This document shows, piece by piece, positions 10,931 to 22,500 of a stretch of 64,000 bases of DNA. Position numbers and translations under genes: made by a program. The stretch is from Rotaria sordida (taxonomy: Eukaryota > Rotifera > Eurotatoria > Philodinida > Philodinidae). The stretch spans positions 1-64,000 of the forward strand of contig CAJNOL010000540.1 in assembly GCA_905250125.1 (NCBI GenBank). The letters run 5' to 3'. Below the pieces are notes generated by a model. The model worked only from the letters and a program-made list of their open reading frames with translations, did not search any database and was not told the DNA's origin. Position 1 is the first letter of the stretch. Every line of letters starts with the position of its first letter.

Positions 10931-13064
10931 AGCAAAATTATTTTTAAAAAATTTTTATTAAAGTAAGATACCATTTTATCGTTTTCTTTATGAATTCCTA
11001 TTATTGTTATAAATTATCATTCATTGTAGTAGCACCATTCCACTAATAAATAAAAACATGTTGTCTCATAAGATTCTTAATATGCACAGTTGCTTGAAGA
11101 AATAAACAACTTTTCGATTAAACAGAAAATATATCATATACTACATACAATTCATTATAAAATTGTTTTGCATAGATAATCAGATTTCAATTTAGTTCGA
11201 GAAGCATTTTATTCACCGCGATTACGTTTTACAATTCGAAAATTATCATTTATCATTTAACGTATTCTATCAAGATTTAACGAATGAGTCACATAATGTG
11301 AGATATTTTTGTTCTTGTCTTTTCATCACATCTCGTAGGATTCCAAACACTCATTGTATACTTCACAAATAGGGAGACTTCACTCTACCGAACTGTTAAT
11401 TTTTTTCCTAATATGTTCGTCGTGTCGGAAAAACATTCAAAGGATTGACAGCTACTCAATCGTCGAACTATAATTTTTAATAATTTTCTCCGAGCATCTA
11501 TTGATTTGTGTAAGCTTGTGCTCATCAAAAGACCGATGCTAAAAGTCAAGCATTTAGCACATATGCGTAGAGACTTTCATGCTCTTTGCTTTTCAAGACA
11601 TTTTCAAGATTTCTGCTGCTATTGTTAAAGATTAATGAGTTGGTACTAACATCTAGTAGTACTTTTGGACGCATTATGGAAAATCATATTTCTCAAAGCC
11701 ACACATGGCCTATGAAACGTTTATGCTCATATCTTCATATGTAGAATTTAATGTTGGACATAATGGTATGATTGTTAAACTGAAGAGAAGAAACGATGAA
11801 ATGTCATATTACAAAAGAGTAATGATATAATTCCATTAGGAAAAGATTTCTCTCCACTCTGTTTTCTTATTGTTGCATCAAAAAAATTTTCTCCTAAACT
11901 TTTTTCTTACATTCTGAAATATGCATTGAAAAATACAGAGTCTCGTGAAAACTTTTTGATATATATGAAATTTTAATGGAATCTTTATTTAACATTAATC
12001 ATCAATTTTTTTTTTGTTTTTTAATCGTCGCAGTTCGATAATTGAGTAGCTGTGAATATTTTGAATTTAGCTTCGACAAAAAGAAGTTATGTGAAAAACA
12101 CAGTTCACAGTTTTGTAGAGCGAAAAATTCCCTGTCGATTAAGTATAAAATAAGTGTCTGGAATCGTACGAAAGGCGTTAAAAGGACAAAAACAAAAATA
12201 TGCCATTTTATCTGGCCTACTCGTTACAACTCATTATTTACTGCTAAATATCGATATATCAGTCCTTTCTAAAAAGAAATCAACCTTTAATACTCTATAT
12301 ACTTCAATGCTAATATCCTTCCAACACATATCTATAGTTTTTGTTGTACAAATCACTCATTATATTTGTTGAAATTTTAAAAGCACTAATCAGTTATTGG
12401 AAAGTTTCTGTTTCTGACAAATTTAGACTGAAAATAAAGAATTTCAACCGATATATATCTTATCAACTTCTATATAGTAAAGATTATAGTTAATATTGAA
12501 TCTTTTGTAAAAAATATTTCATGTTCTCTTTTCTGACGGTTTATAAACATTAATTACTGAATAGCACTCAAGAGGACTCAATGTAGTTAAGGAGATACTG
12601 TATAGCATGACTCGGCATCAACAAAAGAAAACATTTGGTGTATATATTATGAATATAATGTTTGACCATCAATCTTAAAAAATCTATGACAGACGATCTT
12701 CTTATAGTTTCATATGCTGCAAATTAATGTACAATAACATATATACTCAAAAAGTAAATTAATATTAGGTTTCTAATAATAACATATTGATCTTTTATTC
12801 TTATTTTTCCTAGAATGATTAAATAACCATGACTTCAATCGAATATATGACAGTAGTGTCTTACGTCTCCAAGCAAACAATGTTTACATTATGATCTTTC
12901 CGTTTTCTTCTTTTTGTAAAGATCATTTTTTCTTGTTGACATTGTTGTCCAGATGGTTTCTCAACTTTCCATCATTTCTCACATTGAATACAAATATACA
13001 CAATAGAAGAAAGAACATACGACAACTAATATATTACCATAATTAATATTCTGCCAAAGCGCTC
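10931..13064. other. Gene-free stretch upstream of the secreted-protein gene
   Basis: More than 2 kb of AT-rich DNA. Short frames around 12040-12370 have no recognisable domain. The last few hundred bases presumably include the promoter of the gene starting at 13065. Confidence 0.4.
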
Positions 13065-13920
13065 ATGCAGCTGATACTGGTAGGAATTTTTTTATCGACC
13101 ATGATATTTTCATTAGTCAATTGTGGTATTTTATTACATATTGAACAACCAACGTTTGAAACACGTGTTAAACATGCTGAAACAATTCTATTTGGTCGTT
13201 TTAATTGGTTAATACCAATCAATAATAATGATAATTTAAATGAAGTTCATTCATTACAACAAGATACATATGAATTTATTGTTTATTGTACAATAAAAAA
13301 AAGTAATGCACCTGAAAATGTTCCACATTTTATTCGTATTATAATTAAACATAATGGTAATAAAAACAAAGAGGCAATTAATTATTTTATTAAAAAAAAA
13401 TTCCTATTGTTATTTAGAAACTGCAATGGATATGAAAAAAAATAGTTGGTTTATATTATTTCCTAAAATGAATCATTTAAAAAATACTTTGATAATTGAT
13501 AATCGAAGTGAAGCATTCGATTTAGAAGATGATTTAGAACTTCAAATATTTGAAAAATTTTGTTTTCTTAAACCAAAACTCCCTTATGGTTAGAAAATAA
13601 TAAAATAACTTCTTATTCAAAAACAATATTTTATTTTATATAGGCTTTCCTAATAGTGGTCTTCTCAATCGTTGTCCAAAACCAAGTCCTGAACATTGTT
13701 TTCAAAATGGTAAAATAAATAAAATAAAATTTCACTTTCGTTTAATTTCTAATTCATTTTTTTTTACATAGGTACACAAATTCGTCAAGATGAATTACTT
13801 GAATTAAAAACTTTTCTAACAAGTACAACAACTCGAAAAGCAAAATTAAAAAACATCAAACGATCACCTCCATCAAAATCAAAAATTAAACAGAAACGAT
13901 TTATTGAACCTGTTTGGTAA
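13065..13920 (+). CDS. Small secreted protein, possibly CCDC3-like
   Basis: The protein starts MQLILVGIFLSTMIFSLVNC, a clear signal peptide with cleavage likely after the Cys/Gly. Four exons are joined by short introns: exon 1 ends at an AATG|GTAATA donor near 13353, exon 2 starts after GTTATTTAG (13419), exon 3 starts at GCTTTCC (13645), and the last exon starts after TTTTACATAG (13773). The mature part has VKHAETILFGRF, YEFIVYCTIK, SWFILFPKM, a Cys pair in LNRCPKPSPEHCFQNG, and a basic tail ending RFIEPVW. The spacing of AET(I), the extracellular strand motifs, a late Cys and a basic coiled tail recalls vertebrate CCDC3, a secreted protein, but that resemblance is from memory and weak. The stop is only 38 bp from the stop of the convergent gene on the other strand. 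Confidence 0.7.
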
Positions 13921-13958
13921 TTAAAAAAACAACACAAAAACAAAACAATACAAAAAAA

Positions 13959-16679
13959 TCAAACTTGACTAATAAGTAAAGCAGTTGAATGTTGTTGTTG
14001 TTGTTGTGGCATATAATCTAATGATCTTTGTTGTTGATTAATAATTTTTTGAGCTCGTAATCTAGCTGCTTCTACTTGTTCTTTTGTAAATCTTTTAGCA
14101 GGTGGTGTCGGTGGTGTATTACTTCTTAGAAAAACAGCTTTTGGTTGTTCTTGAGAATTTTTTATATTTGAAAGAGTTTTTCTTATTGCATTTCGATATT
14201 GTGTTTCGTGATGATGATTATTATTATTATTATGATTTTGACTTATTGGATATGATGGTGAACGAGTAATAATATCATCATTATTATCAAATTCAGCCAT
14301 CATTGTTGAATGTTGATTTAATGGTAAACTCCAATTTTTTGGTCGATTATGATAATAAATTTCCGATTGAAATATACGAATTTTTTCATAAGGTTTTTCT
14401 TTTGAAAAATGACTATTATTTAATTCTGGTAATGAAATTTTTATTCGTTCTTCTCTTGGAGTATTTTGAACTGTTAAACCATTAAAAATATTTGATGAAT
14501 TTTTTTCTTGAGAATTTATATTCCAATTTAATTTTGTTGTTAAAAAAATCCATATAGCTAATATTAATAAAACATGAATTATTTCAAAAATAAATGTTAG
14601 AAATAAAAGAGGTAAACGTGTTTGAATATAAAGTAAAAATATATCATGTGCTAATGGCATTTTACATGCTGTATATAATAATAAAATAATAATAGCTATT
14701 AAACTTGGACAATAATTTGAAAAACGATCATAACATGTATGTTTATAATTTGATTTGAAACGATTATATGCATAATAATAAAATGTTATTGAAGATATAT
14801 AAATAAGAAATTCAAGAAGTAAATAAAGAAATAATGTTGTATAAGGTTGATTTGTTAATAGATAACCAATATTATGATGTAATTCAATAGTATTAAAACA
14901 AATATTTTTTATTAATAATTGTAATGCACCGTACATTAAACACCATTGTAAAACATTAAGAGCAATAGCAAATGAATAAAGTATAGAAAAAATTTTTGAT
15001 ATTGACCAAAATACATATGGTTCACGTAGAATACAAACAAATGATGCAAATAGAAAATTTATTAGACTTAAACGTGTATAGGAATCAATTGAAAATGATG
15101 GAGATGAAAAATTTTGATTTGATAGTACAAAACGTTTCGTTATAGATATTGTAGGTAATGAGGACCAATCAAAAAGTAAATCAAGATCATTATGCCATAG
15201 AAATGCTAAAAGAGAATTTATGTTAGTTTTTTTGTTTTATTAAAAAATTCAATTTTTTTGATAAGATATCATTCTTTTAATAAAAAAAAATGCATTTTAT
15301 CTATAAAAATTATTGACTATGTACGAGATAAATATATTCGTATGTGATGATTCTAAACTCGAAATGTGTGGGACCAAGCTTTTTTGGTTCCGGTTCCGAT
15401 ATATCTAGTGTAGTCCTAGTCTCGATCCAGTCCGGCAACTTCCTTTCTAATGGTCTCAGAGTCCTGGTCCTACACATCTCTATCCCAAAGTTATGTTTGA
15501 GTAGTATTACAAATTTATTGTTTTTTCGAACATTAGATGTTATCGTATGTTTCGGATATTGTTTGAACTCATTCAAAAAATCATATCAACAGCTCTTCAA
15601 TCATTTTAATCTTACTTGTTGATGGACAAGAGAATTGACAAACAGAAAACAAAGTAATCTATAGCGTGAAAATATATTCGAAGTATTTTTGTTTATTTAT
15701 CTTTTGTTAGAGAAAAGTAGAAATCTGTTTATGTTTCTAAATGTAAACAGAATTTGATGATGAAAATTTATGTATATGTCATTGATTAATGACAAATTAT
15801 CTATGTATTTTGAATCCAGAATGGATCAGAAAATTAAAGCTTGTTTTGCAAATTATGTCGAATTATTAGTTTTCGATTTACGAGCTGTCAATAAATGATA
15901 ATATTTATCTTAAAACTATCTGTTTGATATATACAAATTTTATCTAAAAAAATAAATCGAAATCAGTGGCATCCGAACAGTCTTATTGGTATCATTCCAT
16001 AAAAATAAACTTATTAACAAGTCATTATCAAATGATTTGTTTTGACGTGATTATAAATCATTTTAAGCTATTTCTATAATCTCTATAATAATAGAATTAT
16101 ATAATCCAAAGAAATATTTGTTCATTGATAAATAATATCAAATGAATGTCATCGAATAAATGATCCGTTATTGATGAATAAACATTTTTTAAATATTATT
16201 TTACTTAACAAATAAGCCTAATTCCAAATAGAATATTAATAAAAAAAAAATTTACCTGAATTTTTTAATCCAACCATAATTTGTTTCGCATGAATAAGTA
16301 CAGTTGATATAATAATAAGAAAACTCATAATTAAATGTAAAGTACTACTTAATGAAAAACAATGTTGCCATAATTTCGAACATAAAGATATTTCAGTTCG
16401 TTTTAAATCATCTATTGTTAATTGTTGTTTATCATTTGAAAAATTTCCAATTTTAAATAAAGCTGGATAAATAAATATTAAAAGAAGTATAAATGACATA
16501 AGAAGACAAATTTTTTGTATTAATAATTCAAATTTTGGTGATGAAGAAGATATTGGCCATGGTAAACGATCATTAAAATAACATTGTTTTATACCAAAAT
16601 AGACAAGAATTAAATGAATTAATACAACTATAATCGTATACCATATACGAGAAAGACTGATGAGTTCGATTCGTGCCAT
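13959..16679 (-). CDS. Eight-pass membrane protein, probably tincar-like
   Basis: Two exons (16679-16256 and 15205-13959) join in phase (NSG|A at FLWHNDLD), giving 556 residues. I count eight hydrophobic spans, among them WYTIIVVLIHLILVYFG near residue 14, SFILLLIFIYPALF, LHLIMSFLIIISTVLIH, LINFLFASFVCIL, FSILYSFAIALNVLQW, FLYLLLEFLIYISSITFY, LIAIIILLLYTACK and LFLTFIFEIIHVLLILAIWI. A hydrophilic tail follows with NWSLPLN, PPTPPAKRFT, His/Asn runs and Gln runs. Insect Tincar is an eight-pass protein, and I remember it with LPWP after span 1 and a KxGN-x-ANDGxKL motif; here LPWP and KIGNFSNDKQQL occur in equivalent places. The 1.05 kb intron carries a short fold-back. The family assignment is tentative; the membrane topology is firm. 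Confidence 0.72.
15364..15478. repeat. Short fold-back with ATGTGTGGGACCA-type ends
   Basis: ATGTGTGGGACCAAG at 15364-15378 is matched in inverted orientation by CTGGTCCTACACAT at 15465-15478 (one mismatch), followed outward by CTCTATC. The interior is locally GC-richer (GGTTCCGGTTCCG). It lies in the intron of the eight-pass gene. Two similar structures are at 33688-33786 and 44689-44905. Confidence 0.55.
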
Positions 16680-18562
16680 TCTCTTGACTGACTGATCATA
16701 TAATTATGATATGCCCTCTTCTTTTCTTTCTAATGAACACTTTCTCGTTTTTGTTCTTTTCTCTATTCTTTCTTTTTCCATACATTGATACTAGTGGTCG
16801 TGGATGAATACATCAAGAAAGTGCACATCTGTATCAATCATTCAGTCGACTGACCGATCATCTTTCTTCTTTTCTTTCTGTGCAATGGTATTTTGCTCAT
16901 TTCATATAGGAGTGCAGAAAAGATTATAAGTGATTGTTTGAACAGCCTAACTAATTATAAATGCGACTGGCAGAATTATAATATTATGTTCAACATATAG
17001 AAAATACATTTTACATATAATATCTTTCTTTTTAATGAAAATTTATAAAGATTCTACGTATATTCATATTAAATGAATGTAATTATTGATTATGTTCAGT
17101 AGCTAATTGTATAGATAAATTGAATAGGGAATATTTATATGTGAATATCTAAATATGAGATGAGATCTATTGCTCCCTGCGGTAAAGTTAGACAACAATG
17201 TTTTTTTGTTGAAGATAACAGCAAGAATTATACTTGACCTTTTCAACAACACAAATAATTGAGATATATGACCGTTGAAGTTTATTGATTCTTGAATAGT
17301 GATCAATCACTTTTTTTGTCTTTTCATAAAATGAACTTCAATTGTTTTGAGACATTTGACCGAACAAAAATGATCATTTCTCTTTAAATAATTATTGTTA
17401 TTTATTTCGTTTTATGTATTTGATGAAGTTACTCTTTGAATTGAACTTCTATTTCCCCAGTGGATAAGATCTTCTATAGATGAATTTATTGACGTTATAT
17501 AACTGATATCATTCGATCGCTAATGATGATAAAAGGATTCAACATTGGATAATTGAACAAGTCACAGGAGAATAAAAAAAACATTCGAAAGAAAAAAATA
17601 AAAATAAAGAACTGTTAAATCAACAAATATCTGCTGTGAAAAAACAACATTGACTGTTATGATAATAGAATAGAGGTTGTATATGTATATATATATATGA
17701 ACTTGGAATTTTTCTCAAAGATGTTTCCTTCAAACAAAGACTATATTGTTTCAGACATCATAAAACTTCAATACTTTATTTTCAATGTTCTACATAAATT
17801 TTAACACATAAGAAAACTCTCAGCTATGGTATCAAATGAGAAAATTTATTTTTTATTTTCATTCAAAATAAGTCTTCGAAAAGGTTTTATCTGTTGGTAT
17901 CATCTCATTTTGATAGAATTAAACATTGAATAAATATTGATCATTAAATTGAGTAACCAATGGAAAAAACACGAAGAAAAAATGTTCATATTCCCTATGG
18001 AGAATTGAACCGGTTGATTGCTGTATCGATGTAACTAATAATTAATTTCTTTTTTCTATCATTCGGAAAATGTTATAAAAAGTAGATAGGTCTACTTCTT
18101 TTTTTTTCGTTCTTAATGAAATTAGAACATGTTTTTCTCTCTTCTATGTTCATATGGGATCATCTTTTTCTAAAAGCTTCAGTCCTAAACATATTGTGTA
18201 AACAGTATTTTTGTCGAAGTTACTAAGTAAGTACAGTAAAAAGAAAACCATTGTTTATGTTAATATATTCTTTTACGAATATACATAGATATTCAATTAT
18301 TTGACTTTATGACTTCTTATATAATATATGTAAATTATACAATAAGGGATGAATATATCGTATTAGAGAGAACAGAAAACCTTGATCATTTTCCTTGATG
18401 AGTTAATTAATCGCTATTAAAGAGTCCAAATGTAGTTTTTTTTACAACAAACGAGAAATGCTTGTGATCTAGTCTCGATTCGAAAGAGACTACTCAATTT
18501 TTTATTATTAAATTTTTTTTTAGCTTTACATATTATTTGACTAAATACATCGATATCAAAAC
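16680..18562. other. Shared upstream region between divergent genes
   Basis: This lies between the start of the minus-strand eight-pass gene and the start of the plus-strand secreted-peptide gene, so it should hold both promoters. I see no reading frame or element that I can support. A TA/TG-rich run (TATATATATATATG) lies near 17685. Confidence 0.45.
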
Positions 18563-18932
18563 ATGGTCAATCATCACCAGCAATCATATTCATTCATTAG
18601 TCTTCGTTGTTGTCTCATTTTGTTATGCATTTCGATGATCATCATTCAGGTGGAAAAACAAATAAACTATTTTATTTTCATATATAATATTTTTCTTTTA
18701 GGTTAGTCAAGCACTAAAGAATGATTTATTATCACCATCATCTTCAATCGAGGATAATCATGAACATCAATTATATCGTCGTTATTCGAATCAAGTTGCT
18801 AAAATGTTACAACAAATGTTACAACGTGGTGAAATGCAAGTTGAACCCTATCGGCTTCATAAATTTCTTGGTAGACCTCATCGTCGTAAAACAATTGATC
18901 AAATGAAAAATCCTATTATGAATTATTTTTAA
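18563..18932 (+). CDS. Small secreted, prohormone-like protein (105 residues)
   Basis: Exon 1 (18563-18649) encodes MVNHHQQSYSFISLRCCLIL followed by LCISMIIIQ, a signal peptide. After a 52-bp GTGGAA...TTTTAG intron, exon 2 (18702-18932) gives VSQALKNDLLSPSSS, an acidic spacer, then a dibasic YRR. An amphipathic stretch follows (YSNQVAKMLQQMLQ, then RGEMQVEPYRLHKFLG), then RPHRRK and a tail ending MKNPIMNYF. Dibasic sites on both sides of a short helix-like segment, and a GR inside KFLGRPHRR that could allow C-terminal amidation, are typical of neuropeptide or peptide-hormone precursors. No cysteines occur after the signal, so it is not a knottin or insulin type. I do not recognise the peptide. 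Splice sites, frame and signal are clear; peptide function is inference. Confidence 0.68.
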
Positions 18933-19574
18933 TTAACTTTTTTTTCAAATAGAAAGAAAAAAAAATATCTATATTTTGTGTCAACAATTTAAATAATAGA
19001 ATAAAAAGAAAAAACAAATTCTACGCATCATTAATAAATTTTTATTTAAAAAGAAAAAAAAAGCAAAAAATTTTTTTCTTTCATTTACTCATATCACAAA
19101 TCTACACAGGAAAAAGAAAATAAAATGTCAATTTCAGTTTTCTTTTTTAAATTGAGCTTTTTGATTTTTTTTTTGATATTGTCTAAAAATACACACAAAG
19201 AGAGAACAAAAAAAGAAAGAAAAAAAAAAGCGTGCATGCACGCTAACGTTAGCAAAAAAAAAAGTACAATAAAACTTGTTTCATGTGATGGCTTCAATAA
19301 AAGATAAAAACACACACACAATGACAGGCCAAATTATAAAAAGAAAAAATGTTGTGAAATAAAAAAAAAAAAACAAAACAAAACAAGGCATCGAATGTGG
19401 ACGGATGAGATATAATTCAAAATTGAAATCTATGGAGTTGTGTCAATACGAAAATTGGACGATCGATCAATGGCCTAAGACAAAAAGAAAAGAAAAAGAA
19501 GATTTTAAAAAAGTGAATAGTTAATTATGTTAAACTAAGTTAATCCCCTAAACAAAGCAAGAGTAAGAGGAAAA
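18933..19574. other. 3' regions of two convergent genes
   Basis: Lies between the stop of the secreted-peptide gene and the stop of the CEP135/TSGA10 gene. It is filled with A-rich runs, a CACACACACA run (19311-19320) and the double palindrome listed separately. Poly-A addition signals of the AATAAA type occur (for example near 19000 and 19030), but I cannot choose the used ones. Confidence 0.4.
19229..19253. repeat. Two overlapping perfect palindromes in an A-tract
   Basis: AGCGTGCATGCACGCT (19229-19244) is a perfect 16-bp palindrome. It overlaps GCTAACGTTAGC (19242-19253), a perfect 12-bp palindrome. Both are embedded in long A runs and are much more GC-rich than their surroundings. In RNA either could form a hairpin; in DNA either could be a dyad binding site. 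Confidence 0.75.
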
Positions 19575-22500
19575 TCAAAACGAGCAGAGTCTAAGATGAG
19601 AACCCACGTTATCATCATCATAATTATTGCTGTTGCTGTTTTTGTTGGTATTAACGTTGATTTCAGGCGTAATTTCATGACTTTTGTCAAGTTCAGAAAC
19701 TTTCAGCGAAATGGAGATCTTTACATACAAAGATAAAATACACACATAGTTAGATGTTGATAAATAACAAATGTTAGATATAGCTTATTCTTAGAAAAAT
19801 ACTCACTTTAGTAGGAGATGATCGGGGTGTATCGGCACGTGGTGGAGAATAGCTTCTTACCGGTGATCGACGAAGATTTGTACTAAACGTTAAATTAAAA
19901 GTTTAATAATATATTTAGACCTGCGACAGCTTACAGTTCTACTAGCCTGTTCTTTTTTCGAGAACTGGGTACAACGAATAGTTCTCTTTGGAGAACTGGA
20001 CACAATGATTAGTTCCCTTTGGAGAACTAGGTACAGTGAACAGTTCTCTTTGGAAAACTGGTTGCAATAACCAGTTTTCTTGCGAGAATGAGTGCAGTGA
20101 ATAGTTTCCTTTTAGAAAACTAGGTGCAATGATCAGTTCTCTTTCGAGAGTAGGTGCAATGGCCAGTTTTCGAAAGAGAACTAGGCTCTTTTTTAGATCT
20201 GCGACAGTTGAAGATCATAAGTTCAAGTGAACTGCTCAAAAGAACTTATGAAACAGATCAGTTTTGTTATTAAAAAACTGTTTATAATAAATTAGTTCCT
20301 TTCAAAAGAATTGTTAGAATAGTTCTCAAGATCGGAACTAATTTGGAACTGTCGTAGGTCTAGATATATCTTTATGAAGCAAAGAAAAAGAAGTGCTTTA
20401 CTTGGAAGCAGATGTTGTTATTTTAGGTGATGCACTACGATATCGAGACTCAGAGGCAATATGTGAAGTAAGATCAGTTAATTTTCTTAAGTCTTGAGCA
20501 GCTTTTTCTCTTTATATAAAAGAAGAAATAATTGTTATACGTTCACAACCTTAAATATACCTTTCATATCTTTCATTTGTTAATAAACTTCTCAATCTTC
20601 TATTATCTGTTTCTAATGCAATAATTTGTGTTCGTAAAGCAGCTATTTCTTTACTTTGATTTTGTCTGAAATTTAAAAAAACAATAAGAAAACAAAAAAT
20701 TGTATGTAAAAAAAAAAAAGAACAAAAGTTCAAATCCAAATCATACACTTTAATATCACTTATATTTGCTCGATCTTTTGCAAAATGTAAATCAGTATTT
20801 TTTTCTTGCGATTGTATTTGTATTTGATATTCTTTTTCACGTAATGATGTAATAAGTTCTTCTAAACTGTGTACAACAGCTTTTTCATTATTTAATTGTG
20901 TACGTAACATATCAATTTCAATTTTCATGTCACTGATAGCTGCTTGTAATTGTTCATTTTCAATTTCTTTTGATGTTAATTGACGAATAAATTGTTCTCT
21001 TTTATTTTCAATTGTTGAATTAAGATCACGAATATTCGCAATATCATTTGATAAATTTTGTTTATCTGTGTGTAATCTTTTTATCATTTCTTCATTACGT
21101 TGTAATGAATGATTCATATTTGTTAATTGAATTTCATATTCTTTACCAATAGATACATGCTAAATATTCAATAATTGAATTTAAAAAAGAAAAAAACAAC
21201 TTTGTTTTTTCTTCATACGTGTTGAAGCTCTCGTTCTAGATAATCAATGCGTTCTGTTAATCGTTTTAAATCAGCTATCTTTATGTGTAATTCTTGTTTA
21301 AGATTATTTGCTTGTGTTTCTAAATCAGTTAAGGTAATTTGTACCCGACTTAATTCATTACTGGCATCACGATATTGTTCAACTAAGGTTGTTCGATCAT
21401 TTTCCTAGAATAATCATATTATTTGTTTTATTTTATGAAAAATAAGAACAACTATCGAGAGATTAATAATTAACGTGATTAAAATTTCTACATTAAATAT
21501 TATCAACTTTTTACAAGTCTGATTGAATCTATTTAAGAAAACATCTAGGGGAACATGAACTTCAGCTATGTAGATCATAGTACATTTCTGTGGGGTTCTC
21601 GGTTTCAAGTGAACTTCGATACGAATCTTTGGAAGTCCCATTGATGATAGTTTACAATTATGATGAACTTTTCTTGCCTCTCCACTATACATGTGTGAGA
21701 TGAAGTTTTTCTGATTCCGAACCTGCACATGTCTACTTGGGTGCAACAGTTGCTGAAAGTAGAACATGATGAGCAACTTGAAAAATAGATAAAATCATGT
21801 TTTTAAATAAACACTTAACTTATTTAAAATGATTTTGTGAATCAAATTAGAAGAGACACCTTCTTCATCATTCATTCCAAGTAAACATGTATTATCAAAC
21901 AATATATCACAATCATATTCACAAGCGAAAAAAGAACGACTATCTAAAGATAATGAAGCAACGCGCAAATATACAAGATGAACAAATACAATCAGATGAT
22001 GACGAAAACATATTTTTTTGTTCATAATGAGGAAATCGTTTATTATTTTTTTTATATAGGCGTGCTTATGCTTGTGCTTTATTTATTCATTAAGATTTAA
22101 TATTTACAAGTTTTATTTATATTTATGCCATCTTACTTATGATGATGTGCTTTTTTTCTGTATTACAAGATATTAGCATGAAAATAATGGTGAAATTGAA
22201 ATTTCGACAATTTTTTTTTATTGTGGGAATTCTGGCAGACATTGGACAAACTGTTTAAAATTTTAATTGTCGAAAATCTATAGAACCAACAATAATAAAT
22301 TGATTTATGTAAAGTTTTATTTTTTTTTGGTCCCAATCCAGCATATGTCTACTCTCTACTCATTCTTCGTCTCTTTTGATTATTTAATAAGATTAATATT
22401 TGGATTTTTTATTTCACAACAATGAATGGATTAAAATTAGTTTATTATTCGCTATATACTAGACTTCTACATTTCAACTGAAAATTTCTTTGTCTCATGT

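Noticed and set aside
21414-22025. Two minus-strand frames in a CEP135/TSGA10 intron
   Set aside because: They lie between exons that join cleanly without them and encode nothing recognisable; probably intronic insertion sequence.
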